Shown: piece after piece, positions 33,675 through 42,742 of the stretch
How the letters are laid out: each line of letters starts with the position of its first letter
Position numbering within the stretch: the stretch's first letter is position 1
Assembly (NCBI RefSeq): GCF_001187725.1
Contig: NZ_LGIQ01000017.1
Location: forward strand, 310,001-374,000
Direction of reading: 5' to 3'
Length of the DNA: 64,000 bases
Source: Brevibacillus reuszeri
GTDB lineage: Bacteria; Bacillota; Bacilli; Brevibacillales; Brevibacillaceae
Translations under genes and position numbers: made by a program
Notes under the pieces: model-generated
What the model was told of the DNA's origin: nothing
Databases searched by the model: none
Seen by the model: the letters and a program-made list of their open reading frames with translations, nothing else

Positions 33675-35156
33675 TCATGATACTCTCGCAAGTGTATCTT
33701 TCTTTTCGTTGTTGCTCGGTTTATTTAATTTGAAGCAAAGGGCGTACAAGACGCTTGATATGATCAACCCGCTAATGAATGCAGACTTACTGATCGTAGC
33801 CAGCACCATCACATTCGGCAAGAAAGCGCCGGATAGCGTAATCATAAAGCTGACGATCAAGACGCCACATGCCGTCATATTAAATCCGTTTTTGTACTCC
33901 CCGTTTTCACCTGGCTTCACGTAGATTGCAGATAAGTCGAGCTTCCTTTTTCGTTCAATGAAAAAGCTGACCAGCATGATCCCTGTAATAGGTCCGTACA
34001 TGGAACCTATAAAGCTATAGAACATATACAGCGCTGCTGTTCCATTCACCAGCTTCCAAGGCAAAATGAGGGTCCCTAGAATGGCGGTTACGATAGCCGC
34101 TGATTTTACACTAAATATTTTTGGAAAAAGCGCGGTCATCTGTAAACCAGATGGGAGTAGATTACCAAACACAACATAGCTAGTCGAACCTATATTCAGT
34201 GCCAGCAATAAGATAATCACGGCAACAGGATTACCAATTTGATCAATCGCGGCTACTACATCAAAATTAGTTAAGCCAAACGCGATTTGTGTTCCAACCA
34301 ACAATCCTACTGACGTAATCGCAAATAGGATATAGGATACAATCATCCCCAGCGGTAAACCCACCAGCGGAGCCTTTGGTGTTTTTGCTCTTTGAGTAAG
34401 GTCTGCAATGTTTACAATAGGGCCACCCCAGTTTGATACCAATGCACTTACACACGCGATAAATACGAGCCAATTTTCGATAGGTTTGGCAGGAACATAG
34501 GCTAGGATCGGACCAAATCCGCCAGCCACATTGATCGCCCAAATCGCTGCGCCAACGATGAAAATATAGATGATCGGTGAAGACCATTTGCTAAACAAGC
34601 TGAGAATTTTCATTCCACCCAGGAACAATCCAACCGTAATGACCCACAGGATCACAAAGGAAAGAAGAGTCGGGAAATCTAATCCAAGGAAATCAAACCC
34701 TGGGAGCAAATCCATATAGCCAGGGAATATTTTTGTAAAAATGACATTAAACGATTGTGCACCAATAATCGTTTTTGTTCCGAAAAACACAACACCAGCA
34801 ATTAGCCCGCGACATACGGCAGGAATGATTGACCCTTTTACGCCAAAGGAGCTTCGCAACAGCATCGAATACCCTATTCCATATTTCGTTCCTGCATAGC
34901 CGTTCAATACATAGCCGATCGAAACGATGATGGCAGCAGTCATAACTGCCCACAAAACTTGTGGAACGGAAAGTCCGAGCACAAAGAAACCAGCTACTGT
35001 CATATATGACATGAGATTGTGCACAGCGCCCATCCAAACGGTAACGTAGTTATAGACGCCCCAATCTCGTGTCTCAGCTGTTTTTGGCAAAACTTCCTCT
35101 GAATAGCCGTACGACTTCAGTTCTTCATGAGAAATCGCAATCTTCGCTTGCTCCAT
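33675..35156 (-). CDS. NCS1 family permease (allantoin/nucleobase/hydantoin type)
   Basis: A 493-residue membrane transporter with about twelve helices. The NCS1 pattern is visible in WGVYNYVTVWMGAVHNLMSY, LNGYAGTKYGIGYSMLLRSS, and SNWGGPIVNIADLTQRA. NCS1 proteins take up nucleobases, allantoin or hydantoins with protons or sodium. In this operon the likely substrate is a ureido compound such as allantoin, oxalurate or a hydantoin, inferred from FdrA and carbamate kinase. AAGGTG precedes the ATG. Confidence 0.92.
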   Translation of the reverse strand: MEQAKIAISHEELKSYGYSEEVLPKTAETRDWGVYNYVTVWMGAVHNLMSYMTVAGFFVLGLSVPQVLWAVMTAAIIVSIGYVLNGYAGTKYGIGYSMLLRSSFGVKGSIIPAVCRGLIAGVVFFGTKTIIGAQSFNVIFTKIFPGYMDLLPGFDFLGLDFPTLLSFVILWVITVGLFLGGMKILSLFSKWSSPIIYIFIVGAAIWAINVAGGFGPILAYVPAKPIENWLVFIACVSALVSNWGGPIVNIADLTQRAKTPKAPLVGLPLGMIVSYILFAITSVGLLVGTQIAFGLTNFDVVAAIDQIGNPVAVIILLLALNIGSTSYVVFGNLLPSGLQMTALFPKIFSVKSAAIVTAILGTLILPWKLVNGTAALYMFYSFIGSMYGPITGIMLVSFFIERKRKLDLSAIYVKPGENGEYKNGFNMTACGVLIVSFMITLSGAFLPNVMVLATISKSAFISGLIISSVLYALCFKLNKPSNNEKKDTLARVS

Positions 35157-35191
35157 ATTCGTTCACCTTTCTACGGCATCATCTATAAATT

Positions 35192-35265
35192 CGACTCTCG
35201 CAGCGATACACAGAAATGATTCGTTCCCAGCAACTGCACATAACCGATGCAAGCTGCGAAAGTCG
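35192..35265. repeat. Inverted repeat in the DUF1116-permease gap
   Basis: CGACTCTCGCAGC (35192-35204) and GCTGCGAAAGTCG (35253-35265) are inverted copies with one mismatch and a 48-base loop. No T run follows, so it may be a processing, stabilising or attenuating RNA structure. Confidence 0.5.
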
Positions 35266-35299
35266 GAGTCTTTACAGAAGAAAGCCTGGCAAATTGGTA

Positions 35300-36724
35300 T
35301 TAGCTGATTTTCTCGCTCAATGCAAGCAGCGCTTTTTCAAACGCTTCCATCGGTGGGTGCGTAATGCCCGCACCAATCATGCCAATTCCTGCGTCCTTAT
35401 GGGCAATTGCTGTGTTGATAATCGGCAGGATGCCTGTTTGCACCACTTGGCGAATATCGATACCAGTAGGTACACCCTGGAAGTTCAAAAGTGGAATCGT
35501 CACGTTTGGATTTTCACCCAATGTGATTTCTTTCATTTTGGTAGAATAGCCGATTGCTTCATCAACCGTTCCACCGACCAGTGCTACGATCGCTGGTGCT
35601 GCTGCCATCGCAAAGCCGCCAATTCCATAAGTCTCGGTGATCGCACTGTCCCCGATATCCAGACCGGAATCTTCTGGTTTGTAGCCGGCAAACATCGGTC
35701 CAACTACTTTTTGTGCTGGACCAACGAACCATGTATTGCCTGGCAAACCACTTACACGAATACCGAAATCTACACCGTTACGAGCCATGGTTGTGACAAC
35801 AGTGGAGTATTCAATTCCATGCGCTGCGTCAAGCGCACATTTGCTCATCGCCATCCAGGTCGGACCGGAGAAGTAGTCGCTGCTTGCTACGAAGTCGAAT
35901 ACTTCACGCTTTTGTTCCTTGGTGAACTCTGTCTCCAGAATGTAAGGAGTCAGTGCTTGAATCAACAGGCTTGTTCCTGCATTGTTGCGGTTGTGGCACT
36001 CGTCACCCATGTGCAGAGCTTGGGCAAGCATTAGGCGCAAATCGATTTCGCCTGCAATTTTCATCGCATCGCGCAGCATTGGACCCAATACGTCGCGCAT
36101 CCAGTTCAAACGAGTGATCACACTTTCATCGTTTGCACCCATGCGCAAGATTTTCGCCATTTGCTCACTCAGGTTGGTGTAAGCGATGTTGCCATACGTT
36201 TTGTTTTTCACCACGTGCATGAACATAGAAGCGGAAGTCACACCCGCCATGGAGCCTACGCAATCGTGCTCATGGCAAGGAGAGAACGTAATCTCGCCAG
36301 AAGCGGCTACCTTTTCTGCTTCCTCGATATCTTTTGCCAGTCCTTCGAATACGATCGCCCCGGTAACAGCACCTCTCATGGCACCGCACATGCGATCCCA
36401 GGTAATTGGCGGACCCGAGTGCAGGATCGTTGTTTTGGTCATACCTGGAACGACATGAATCGCTTGGTCGTAGCCGATCAGTACAGGCTGGGAATTGATG
36501 ATTCGTTCAACAGCCAGCTTGTTCGCTTCCTCAATTTTTTGTTCCAGCGTAGCGTTTTCCAGGCTGTCCAATGCTTTGATGATTTCAGGCTTTCCGCCGC
36601 CTGGTGGCTTCCATTCCAAATGAATGGCGTCAGCATTTTGCTTTTTGATATCATCTTTAAAAAATTCGATCCCTACGTTGATCGCATGAATTTTACTGGT
36701 AAAAAGCTCGTTGATTTTACTCAT
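35300..36724 (-). CDS. DUF1116 protein (YlbE-like, carbamoyltransferase subunit)
   Basis: A 474-residue DUF1116 protein, the family of E. coli YlbE. Characteristic stretches are HLEWKPPGGGKPEIIKALDS, MCGAMRGAVTGAIVFEG, SPCHEHDCVGSMAGV and GDECHNRNNAGTSLL. FdrA, YlbE and YlbF have been linked, to my knowledge, to oxamate carbamoyltransferase activity (oxalurate plus phosphate to oxamate and carbamoyl phosphate). Here it follows fdrA by 2 bases with AAAGGGG before the ATG. It is presumably cytosolic and acts in a complex with the two neighbours. Confidence 0.9.
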   Translation of the reverse strand: MSKINELFTSKIHAINVGIEFFKDDIKKQNADAIHLEWKPPGGGKPEIIKALDSLENATLEQKIEEANKLAVERIINSQPVLIGYDQAIHVVPGMTKTTILHSGPPITWDRMCGAMRGAVTGAIVFEGLAKDIEEAEKVAASGEITFSPCHEHDCVGSMAGVTSASMFMHVVKNKTYGNIAYTNLSEQMAKILRMGANDESVITRLNWMRDVLGPMLRDAMKIAGEIDLRLMLAQALHMGDECHNRNNAGTSLLIQALTPYILETEFTKEQKREVFDFVASSDYFSGPTWMAMSKCALDAAHGIEYSTVVTTMARNGVDFGIRVSGLPGNTWFVGPAQKVVGPMFAGYKPEDSGLDIGDSAITETYGIGGFAMAAAPAIVALVGGTVDEAIGYSTKMKEITLGENPNVTIPLLNFQGVPTGIDIRQVVQTGILPIINTAIAHKDAGIGMIGAGITHPPMEAFEKALLALSEKIS

Positions 36725-36726
36725 GG

Positions 36727-38271
36727 TTAAACCCCTTTCGCTACAAATTCTCTAGCCAGCAGACCAGCATTGGTACTGCTGCTTGCGATTGTCACGCCTG
36801 CGTCCATCAGCTTTTGCACTTGATCCTCGAATTTAGGGCTGTCGAGATCGGTTCCCATCACATAGCCGAGGATTTCCAAATGTCTGCCTTCCTTTTCTGC
36901 CAATTGCTTCGCTTCGATAATCGCCGGCAGCATCACCCCGACTGGATCTTCATGAGAACCAAAGCCAAGAATGAAGTCCATCACAATAACGCCAACAGAA
37001 GGATCTTTTGCTTCCTGCAAGAATCTGGAGATACGCGTGGATGGGTCAATCATTGGATGCGGCTTGCCGTTTGTGAAATCGTCATCACCCATGTCTAGGA
37101 ACGTATGAGCGATACTCTCGTGCAGGTTTTTCAGCTTGTATTCTGGTTTCTTCTGAATGTTGCTGTATACATCTTGATAAGTGTCCATCGCGAGGTACAT
37201 CGCTTCATCACACAGCGTTCCGCCGCAGAACAATCCGCGAATGTACTTTTGCTCCGGTGTCAATTTTGCGCGTACTTCCTCGATCAACGGCCAGTTGAGT
37301 GCACGCTTGTTGAGCTCGTCCTCGTTGGCACCTGCCAGTACAACTGCTTTGAGGGCAGCTTCTTTTGTCGTTTTGGCAAAATGTCCGCCCGCTGCTACGA
37401 CTGCGGTTTCTTCTCCGCCGATGAAGTAGACAACGACTGGCTTTTTGCAATTTTTGATCTGTGCCAGCACTTTTTCTTCCACACTTGGTGCCGGTGGCTT
37501 GGAGATGAGCACGATTACTTTTGTCGCCTCGTCCTCGTCCAGTGCCTTCATTCCGTCCAGCATCATGATGCCGCCTACTTGCTCGCTCAAATCACGGCCA
37601 CCTGTACCGATCAGCTGGGTGATACCGCCGCCGAAGTCGTGAATACGCACGCTTACTTCTTGGCTGCCAGTACCGGATGCGCCGACGATTCCAATGTTGC
37701 CTTTGCGAACAGCGTTACCGAAGCACAGTGCTACGTTGCCAATAATCGCGGTACCGCAGTCAGGTCCCATCATCAACAGGCCTTTCTCGTGTGCGAACTG
37801 CTTCAGAGCGATTTCATCCTCGATGCTTACGTTGTCTGAGAACAGCATCACGTGCAGGTCGTTTTCCAACGCTTTTCTCGCTTCTCTCGCTGCAAACGCA
37901 CCATTCACGGAAATAACAGCCAGATTTGCTTCTGGAATGGATTTTGCCGCAGAATCGATCGTTGCGTATTTGATCTCGCTTTTGCCTTTGGTGTCGCTTT
38001 TTTTTGTGAACAGTTCCTCGATTCCTGCATATGCGCTCTCGCACAGTTCATCGGTCGCTGCTTTTACCACGATCATCAAATCGCTTGTTTTCGCTGCTTC
38101 CAGCTCAGGTGTGATTAGCCCTACGTTGCGCAGTACCTCTTTGTTCATTTCTGTACCCATGGCAATAACTGCTTGCTCTACGCCTTCAATCTGATTCGCT
38201 TTGGTCGAAAGCGACATCAGAGACACGGAGTCAAAATACGTGCTCTCTTTAATCACGACTTTAATAGACAT
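36727..38271 (-). CDS. fdrA: FdrA-like acyl-CoA synthetase-fold protein
   Basis: A 514-residue FdrA homologue with a succinyl-CoA-synthetase-like fold. The start KESTYFDSVSLMSLSTKANQ is typical of FdrA. The nucleotide/CoA-like loop reads GNIGIVGASGTGSQEV near residue 195, followed by GTGGRDLSEQVGG, and MGPDCGTAI lies before it. The C-terminal half (DFILGFGSHEDPVG) matches the CoA-ligase part. In E. coli it is encoded with ylbE, ylbF and a carbamate kinase beside the allantoin genes. The gene starts with AGGAGG and overlaps the DUF2877 gene by 19 bases. Confidence 0.95.
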   Translation of the reverse strand: MSIKVVIKESTYFDSVSLMSLSTKANQIEGVEQAVIAMGTEMNKEVLRNVGLITPELEAAKTSDLMIVVKAATDELCESAYAGIEELFTKKSDTKGKSEIKYATIDSAAKSIPEANLAVISVNGAFAAREARKALENDLHVMLFSDNVSIEDEIALKQFAHEKGLLMMGPDCGTAIIGNVALCFGNAVRKGNIGIVGASGTGSQEVSVRIHDFGGGITQLIGTGGRDLSEQVGGIMMLDGMKALDEDEATKVIVLISKPPAPSVEEKVLAQIKNCKKPVVVYFIGGEETAVVAAGGHFAKTTKEAALKAVVLAGANEDELNKRALNWPLIEEVRAKLTPEQKYIRGLFCGGTLCDEAMYLAMDTYQDVYSNIQKKPEYKLKNLHESIAHTFLDMGDDDFTNGKPHPMIDPSTRISRFLQEAKDPSVGVIVMDFILGFGSHEDPVGVMLPAIIEAKQLAEKEGRHLEILGYVMGTDLDSPKFEDQVQKLMDAGVTIASSSTNAGLLAREFVAKGV

Positions 38272-39155
38272 GCCCTACCTCCTGCTTCAATATTGAGTTC
38301 CAAGCCACAGACCAGCCCCAGTGCCATGTCGGTTCCTGAAGATGAACCGATGGCCAGCACCTTTTCCAAAGCGCTAAGCAGCTCCTCTACCGTGCCCTTG
38401 GATAGAGCTAGCAGCAAATTCACTACTGACTCTCGCACTTGTCCGCATACTGCTTTTTTTACCATCATGTAGCTGATTTCGTTCGTCAACACTTTTGCTT
38501 TCGTTACTATTTCTTCTAAAAAATGGCATGACAAATAATAGGGGGCTCCTGGCATATTCACTATGCTGAACAAACCCACTAAAAAATCGTCACCAGAAGG
38601 TGTTAATCCTGGTCCCAGACCCACAAGCCCTAGTGCATACTGCACAGCATCCTCACTTTTGCCTGCTGCCAATGCCTCTCGCAGCAAGCCTGATCGCTGC
38701 AGGAGCATAGTGGACATTTCCTCTTCAAACGGTGTCGACGGTCGGAAATTTCTTTTCATGCCGCCGCACTTGCCATGAGTGGCAATATATTCCTTCATGA
38801 ACGCTATATCAACTTTAAGAGTTTCTATGTTGGAAGGATAGGGAGGCAGTGTGCACTCCCACTCTTTTGCTTGCGTAGCTGCGATTTCTATTTTATTGCC
38901 AATCCATAGCGTCTGCCCTTGTGAAAGAACGCGGTCGCCCACTTCCAACCCCATCTCGTGAAAACGCTTTACATCAAGGACTAGCGTATTCGGCCCGTTA
39001 TCCAGTTGATCACAGGCGACCGTGTATAGCTCGTCATTTTGATCACACTTCAGATTGATCGTTCGTTCGAAAATACTGTGAACCTTCCCGCTAAAGCTTG
39101 AGCTTGCCAATATCCGCAAAAACTCGGCATCGCCAGACAATGCGTGAATGTGCAT
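38253..39155 (-). CDS. DUF2877 protein (YlbF-like, carbamoyltransferase subunit)
   Basis: A 300-residue DUF2877 protein, the family of E. coli YlbF. The family motif LVGLGPGLTPSGDDFLVGL is at about residue 195-213. The start at 39155 lies 7 bases after the stop of the ankyrin gene with no clear ribosome binding site, suggesting coupled translation; the longer ORF would overlap the ankyrin gene by ~120 bases. It probably forms the third subunit with FdrA and DUF1116. Confidence 0.88.
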   Translation of the reverse strand: MHIHALSGDAEFLRILASSSFSGKVHSIFERTINLKCDQNDELYTVACDQLDNGPNTLVLDVKRFHEMGLEVGDRVLSQGQTLWIGNKIEIAATQAKEWECTLPPYPSNIETLKVDIAFMKEYIATHGKCGGMKRNFRPSTPFEEEMSTMLLQRSGLLREALAAGKSEDAVQYALGLVGLGPGLTPSGDDFLVGLFSIVNMPGAPYYLSCHFLEEIVTKAKVLTNEISYMMVKKAVCGQVRESVVNLLLALSKGTVEELLSALEKVLAIGSSSGTDMALGLVCGLELNIEAGGRACLLKS

Positions 39156-39162
39156 GGAGGAA

Positions 39163-39771
39163 TTACTTCGCTCCCGCTTCCAAAAGGATTTTCTCGATTT
39201 CGGTGTAGCCTTTTCTTCTAGCCAGCTCAATTGGAGGAACGCCGTGTTTATCAACCATGTGAACATTGGCACCATGCTCAATCAAAAGCTTGATGATCGT
39301 TTGTTGTCTTTCTCCGCCGTCATTTAGGATGATCGCTTCGATGAGTGGCGTCCAACCACAAATGTTGGTATGATTCACATTGATTTCAGTCGTAGTCAAA
39401 AGCTCATGTACGATTTCCACGTGACCTTTTTCACTTGCAGGCGTAATCCCTACCCCGCCAAAGCGCGTGAGCAAATCGATGTCTGTATTTGCTTGAATCA
39501 TCATTTTGACAAGCTCCAGCTTGTTGTTGATGCAACCGTACAAGAACGGATTGAAGCAAGTTTCATCCTGTAAATCAACATTTGCACCTGCGTCTACCAA
39601 AAATTGCACGGCTTCATACTGGTCGTTCATTGCAGCAATGAGGATGGCTGTGCGCTTTTGTCTGTTTCTGACATTGATATCAATGCCTTGCTCCAGATGC
39701 TGTTTCAGTGAATCGATATTTCCTTGGGCTGCAGCATCGTGAAATGCCTGTACTACGCTTTTGTCCGTCAT
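39163..39771 (-). CDS. Ankyrin repeat protein heading the FdrA operon
   Basis: A 202-residue protein made almost entirely of ankyrin repeats, about five or six. Examples are SVVQAFHDAAAQGNIDSLKQ, KRTAILIAAMNDQYEAVQFL, GVGITPASEKGHVEIVHELL and GWTPLIEAI. No signal peptide or membrane segment is seen, so it should act in the cytosol as a protein-binding partner. The ATG at 39771 has GGAGGG just upstream. It lies 7 bases before the DUF2877 gene and reads into the same operon, so it may be a partner or assembly factor of the carbamoyltransferase complex. It is distinct from the ankyrin gene at 21-22 kb. Confidence 0.88.
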   Translation of the reverse strand: MTDKSVVQAFHDAAAQGNIDSLKQHLEQGIDINVRNRQKRTAILIAAMNDQYEAVQFLVDAGANVDLQDETCFNPFLYGCINNKLELVKMMIQANTDIDLLTRFGGVGITPASEKGHVEIVHELLTTTEINVNHTNICGWTPLIEAIILNDGGERQQTIIKLLIEHGANVHMVDKHGVPPIELARRKGYTEIEKILLEAGAK

Positions 39772-39931
39772 ATTCGCCCTCCATGTACCTGTATTCAAAA
39801 GCTTGTCTTTTTCGCTTACTCGCCTTTTCCTTGAAAATAAATTAGACAAGTAAACCATTCTTACAGCATTATTTTAGACAGGAAGTATGCAAACGTCATT
39901 GTGTATCGAAACTAAAAAAACTCAGGTTCAG

Positions 39932-39948
39932 TTGTGCACATTGCACAA
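39932..39948. promoter_or_regulatory. Candidate operator of the PucR regulator
   Basis: TTGTGCA and TGCACAA form a perfect 7-base palindrome with a 3-base centre, in the divergent region between the FdrA operon and the pucR-like gene. A second perfect palindrome, ACATGCATGT, lies at 39951-39960. Assignment to PucR is inference. Confidence 0.55.
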
Positions 39949-39985
39949 TCACATGCATGTTCAACATACCAAAGGAGTGAATACG

Positions 39986-41680
39986 ATGCTGACCATAAAA
40001 GATTTGCTCCAGATCAAATCAATAGACGGAATCAAGATCATCGCAGGAGAGCAAGGCATCGATAATGTCGTCTCCATCGTCAATATTATGGAGAATCCGG
40101 ATGCGTTCGACTGGCTTTCCTCCAATGAATTGCTTTTATCGACTGGGTATATTTTCAAGGACAATGAGGAATTGCAAAATAAAATCATCAAAGAGCTGGC
40201 GGAAATCAATTGCTCCGGGCTATGTATAAAAATGCACCGGTACTTTGACCAAATTCCACAAAACATGATCGATCATGCAAACAGATACGGTCTGCCGCTT
40301 TTGGCTCTACCGTTTGAATATACCTTGTCCAAAGTAATTGCGATCATCAATGAAAAGGCTTCTGGGCGCTATGATTTGTTGAACCGTAAAACATTGGATA
40401 TGCATAATGCCCTCTTTCGCATTGCACTTGAGGGAGGGGGAATCGATCGAATTTCCTCCGAGCTGGCTGAGACGATAGGCAACCCGCTGCTTATTTTGGA
40501 TAGAGACTGGAACCTGCTGCACTACACCGAGATCAAACAAAATCCCGTCCCGCTTAAGTCCTGCCTGACGCTTGCGAAAAACAGGCCAGTCTTCACCCGT
40601 GAGTTCACCGAAAGCATTCCGATAAATATTAGTCAAATCAAAAAATCAATCAAGCGTATTTATCATGGAAAAGACCAGGAAGTCAAATGCCGTGTGCTTC
40701 CCGTAGCAGTAGCCAACTACATTTACGGCTTTATCGTTGTCTGGCAAACGGTTCGGGAGCTGAACGAATTTGACTATATCGTGCTCGAACAAGCCTCGAC
40801 GATCATGGCGCTGGATCGCATAAAAGCACGGGAGATTGAGGAAGTAAAGCTGAAAATCAGGCAAGACTTTTTCGATGATCTGCTTACGGGAAAAATTACA
40901 TCAAGCGATTCGATCCAGACGCTGTGCGACCTGCACGGCTTAAACTCGACGTACATGTACTACTGCGCCGTCATTACTATCGAGCCGGTAGAGCTGGAAA
41001 ATCTGGAGGACATCGTCGATCGCAAATATGAGCTGGATCGGATCGCCAAAAAATGTGTGGATATCGTCTATGATTACGCCAACAAAGCCCACGGGGAGAT
41101 CACCTGCTTCTATCGCAACAACCGGATTATCATTCTCGTGGGACAAAATGAGCACAAGCCACCAACCTCCGTCAGCGAAGCCAAGCAGTTCGCTACCGAG
41201 CTGCGCATGACTCTGCAAGAAAAGATCAAGAAAACCACGTTTTACATGGGAATCGGCAGACAATACAAGACAATTACTTCCTTGCACAAAAGCTTTTCCG
41301 AAGCACATGAAGCGATCCGGCTGATGCAAAAATTCGATAGCAAAGGGAACGTCTCCCACTTTGATGACTACTCCGTCTACCATTTTCTCGATTCCAATAT
41401 TAAAGACATCGAGTTGGAGGACTTCTTTTTAAAACAGCTGGGCACAATCTATGAGCACGATCACAGCTTTGGGACAAGCTTTATGAGTACACTGGAAAAT
41501 TACTTTGCGTATAACCAAAATGTGAGTGAAGCGGCCAAAGCGATGTTCATTCACCGCAATACCTTTATTTATCGGATCGACAAGATCAAAGAGCTATTGA
41601 ACATGGACCTGAAAAATTCCGAGGAGCTTTTGCAAATCCAGCTCGCCCTCAAAATTGGCAAGCTGCTGCATAAAGAATAA
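39986..41680 (+). CDS. PucR family transcriptional regulator
   Basis: A 564-residue PucR-type activator. The N-terminal PucR domain starts with TIKDLLQIKSIDGIKIIAGE (residues 2-21) and includes GIDNVVSIVNIMENPDAFDW. The central region resembles a GGDEF-like CdaR fold, and the C-terminal PucR HTH_30 domain is NYFAYNQNVSEAAKAMFIHR then NTFIYRIDKIKELL near residues 500-540. B. subtilis PucR controls purine and allantoin use. The ATG at 39986 has AAAGGAG upstream. It is divergent from the FdrA operon, which it probably activates in response to a ureido compound. Confidence 0.93.
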   Translation: MLTIKDLLQIKSIDGIKIIAGEQGIDNVVSIVNIMENPDAFDWLSSNELLLSTGYIFKDNEELQNKIIKELAEINCSGLCIKMHRYFDQIPQNMIDHANRYGLPLLALPFEYTLSKVIAIINEKASGRYDLLNRKTLDMHNALFRIALEGGGIDRISSELAETIGNPLLILDRDWNLLHYTEIKQNPVPLKSCLTLAKNRPVFTREFTESIPINISQIKKSIKRIYHGKDQEVKCRVLPVAVANYIYGFIVVWQTVRELNEFDYIVLEQASTIMALDRIKAREIEEVKLKIRQDFFDDLLTGKITSSDSIQTLCDLHGLNSTYMYYCAVITIEPVELENLEDIVDRKYELDRIAKKCVDIVYDYANKAHGEITCFYRNNRIIILVGQNEHKPPTSVSEAKQFATELRMTLQEKIKKTTFYMGIGRQYKTITSLHKSFSEAHEAIRLMQKFDSKGNVSHFDDYSVYHFLDSNIKDIELEDFFLKQLGTIYEHDHSFGTSFMSTLENYFAYNQNVSEAAKAMFIHRNTFIYRIDKIKELLNMDLKNSEELLQIQLALKIGKLLHKE

Positions 41681-41698
41681 AAACAGGTGCAAACGCTC

Positions 41699-41736
41699 TG
41701 GCTAACACCTTTCCCCTGGGTGCTTAGCCTTATTTT
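41699..41736 (+). terminator. Terminator of the pucR-like gene
   Basis: GGCTAACACC pairs with GGGTGCTTAGCC (one bulge) and is followed by TTATTTT. Confidence 0.75.
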
Positions 41737-41859
41737 GTAACTAGTTCATTGGACAGAGTGCCTAACCATTCCAAAATTTGTATAATCGAAATAAAAGTAA
41801 GTGGCTTCTGCTAGTTTTACCCTTTTGCCAAAAACATCTTCCCTGGGAGGAGAGGTAGC

Positions 41860-42714
41860 ATGGGTACAAGCTATGATCCACATTTTCTCGATGATAGGCA
41901 CCCTGTTTTTATGCCGCACCTTTTAGGTGACACGGCTAAAGGCTCTTTGGCTGGAGGAACGGTTTTTGATTTTTGTCATTTTGCAATCGTCATGAGCGAG
42001 CAAACGAAATTCGCCATTTTTTCTGCGGCATGCGTAGACAAATCGCGTGCAGTCCCTGTGGCGAGAGACAATACTTCCTGGCATTTTGATGAGCGAATGG
42101 GCATGGAAAATCAGGTGGGGCCTGAATATTACGCTGAAAATGATTATGATCGCGGCCATTTGACACGCAGGAAAGATGTTTGCTGGGGAGACATGCAGGA
42201 GGCTAGACAAGCCAACTACGACTCTTTTTGTTATGCGAATATCTCGCTCCAGCATCACAATTTTAATACAGGAATCTGGAATTGCCTGGAGGATTGGGTC
42301 CTGGAGAGAGTCGGCACGTCGAAGCTGATTGTCATCACAGGCCCCATTCACAAAGCTTCGGACGAAGAATATTGCGGGGTTCGAGGCAAACCGGGGTGTG
42401 CCGTGAAGGTTCCGTTCGGTTTTTGGAAAAGCGTTTTTTATATGAACGCAGAGCAGCAGCTCACCTGTCTTTCATTTCTCATCAGACAAAGCGCTGAACG
42501 CTCAAAAAATCACTGCGAGTATGATAGACTCGTCACCTATCAAGTCCCGCTAGACACGATAACAAACGAAGCGCAGCTGCAATTCGAGGAAAGCCTTTAT
42601 GAAATCAATCCACTCGTCTCAAAATTAAGCGCTACGATACCTGTATTCGACCAGCCTGGTCCAGGTATAAAAAGGATTCTACAGCCAGCCGATATCGAGC
42701 TTGGTCCTATTTGA
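41860..42714 (+). CDS. DNA/RNA non-specific endonuclease (NUC1 family)
   Basis: A 284-residue betabetaalpha-metal nuclease. The catalytic motif DRGHLTRRKD contains the general-base histidine (near residue 105); the metal-binding and structural region is ANISLQHHNFNTGIWNCLED (about 128-147), and VITGPIH and GKPGCAVKVPFGFWKSVF complete the core. Such enzymes cut DNA and RNA. Most family members are exported, yet no signal peptide or membrane segment is visible here: the start MGTSYDPHFLDDRHPVFM is hydrophilic. The ribosome binding site GGAGGAGAGG is very strong and no immunity gene is obvious beside it. Confidence 0.9.
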   Translation: MGTSYDPHFLDDRHPVFMPHLLGDTAKGSLAGGTVFDFCHFAIVMSEQTKFAIFSAACVDKSRAVPVARDNTSWHFDERMGMENQVGPEYYAENDYDRGHLTRRKDVCWGDMQEARQANYDSFCYANISLQHHNFNTGIWNCLEDWVLERVGTSKLIVITGPIHKASDEEYCGVRGKPGCAVKVPFGFWKSVFYMNAEQQLTCLSFLIRQSAERSKNHCEYDRLVTYQVPLDTITNEAQLQFEESLYEINPLVSKLSATIPVFDQPGPGIKRILQPADIELGPI

Positions 42715-42742
42715 TTCGTCCCCTTTTCCATGCGTGTGAAGC

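Noticed and set aside
35216..36034. 272-residue plus-strand frame opposite the DUF1116 gene
   Set aside because: It is the antisense of a clear conserved gene, is rich in Cys, His and Arg like many shadows, and has no ribosome binding site.
37105..37839. 244-residue plus-strand frame opposite fdrA
   Set aside because: Antisense shadow of the FdrA gene with the same unnatural Cys/Phe-rich composition.
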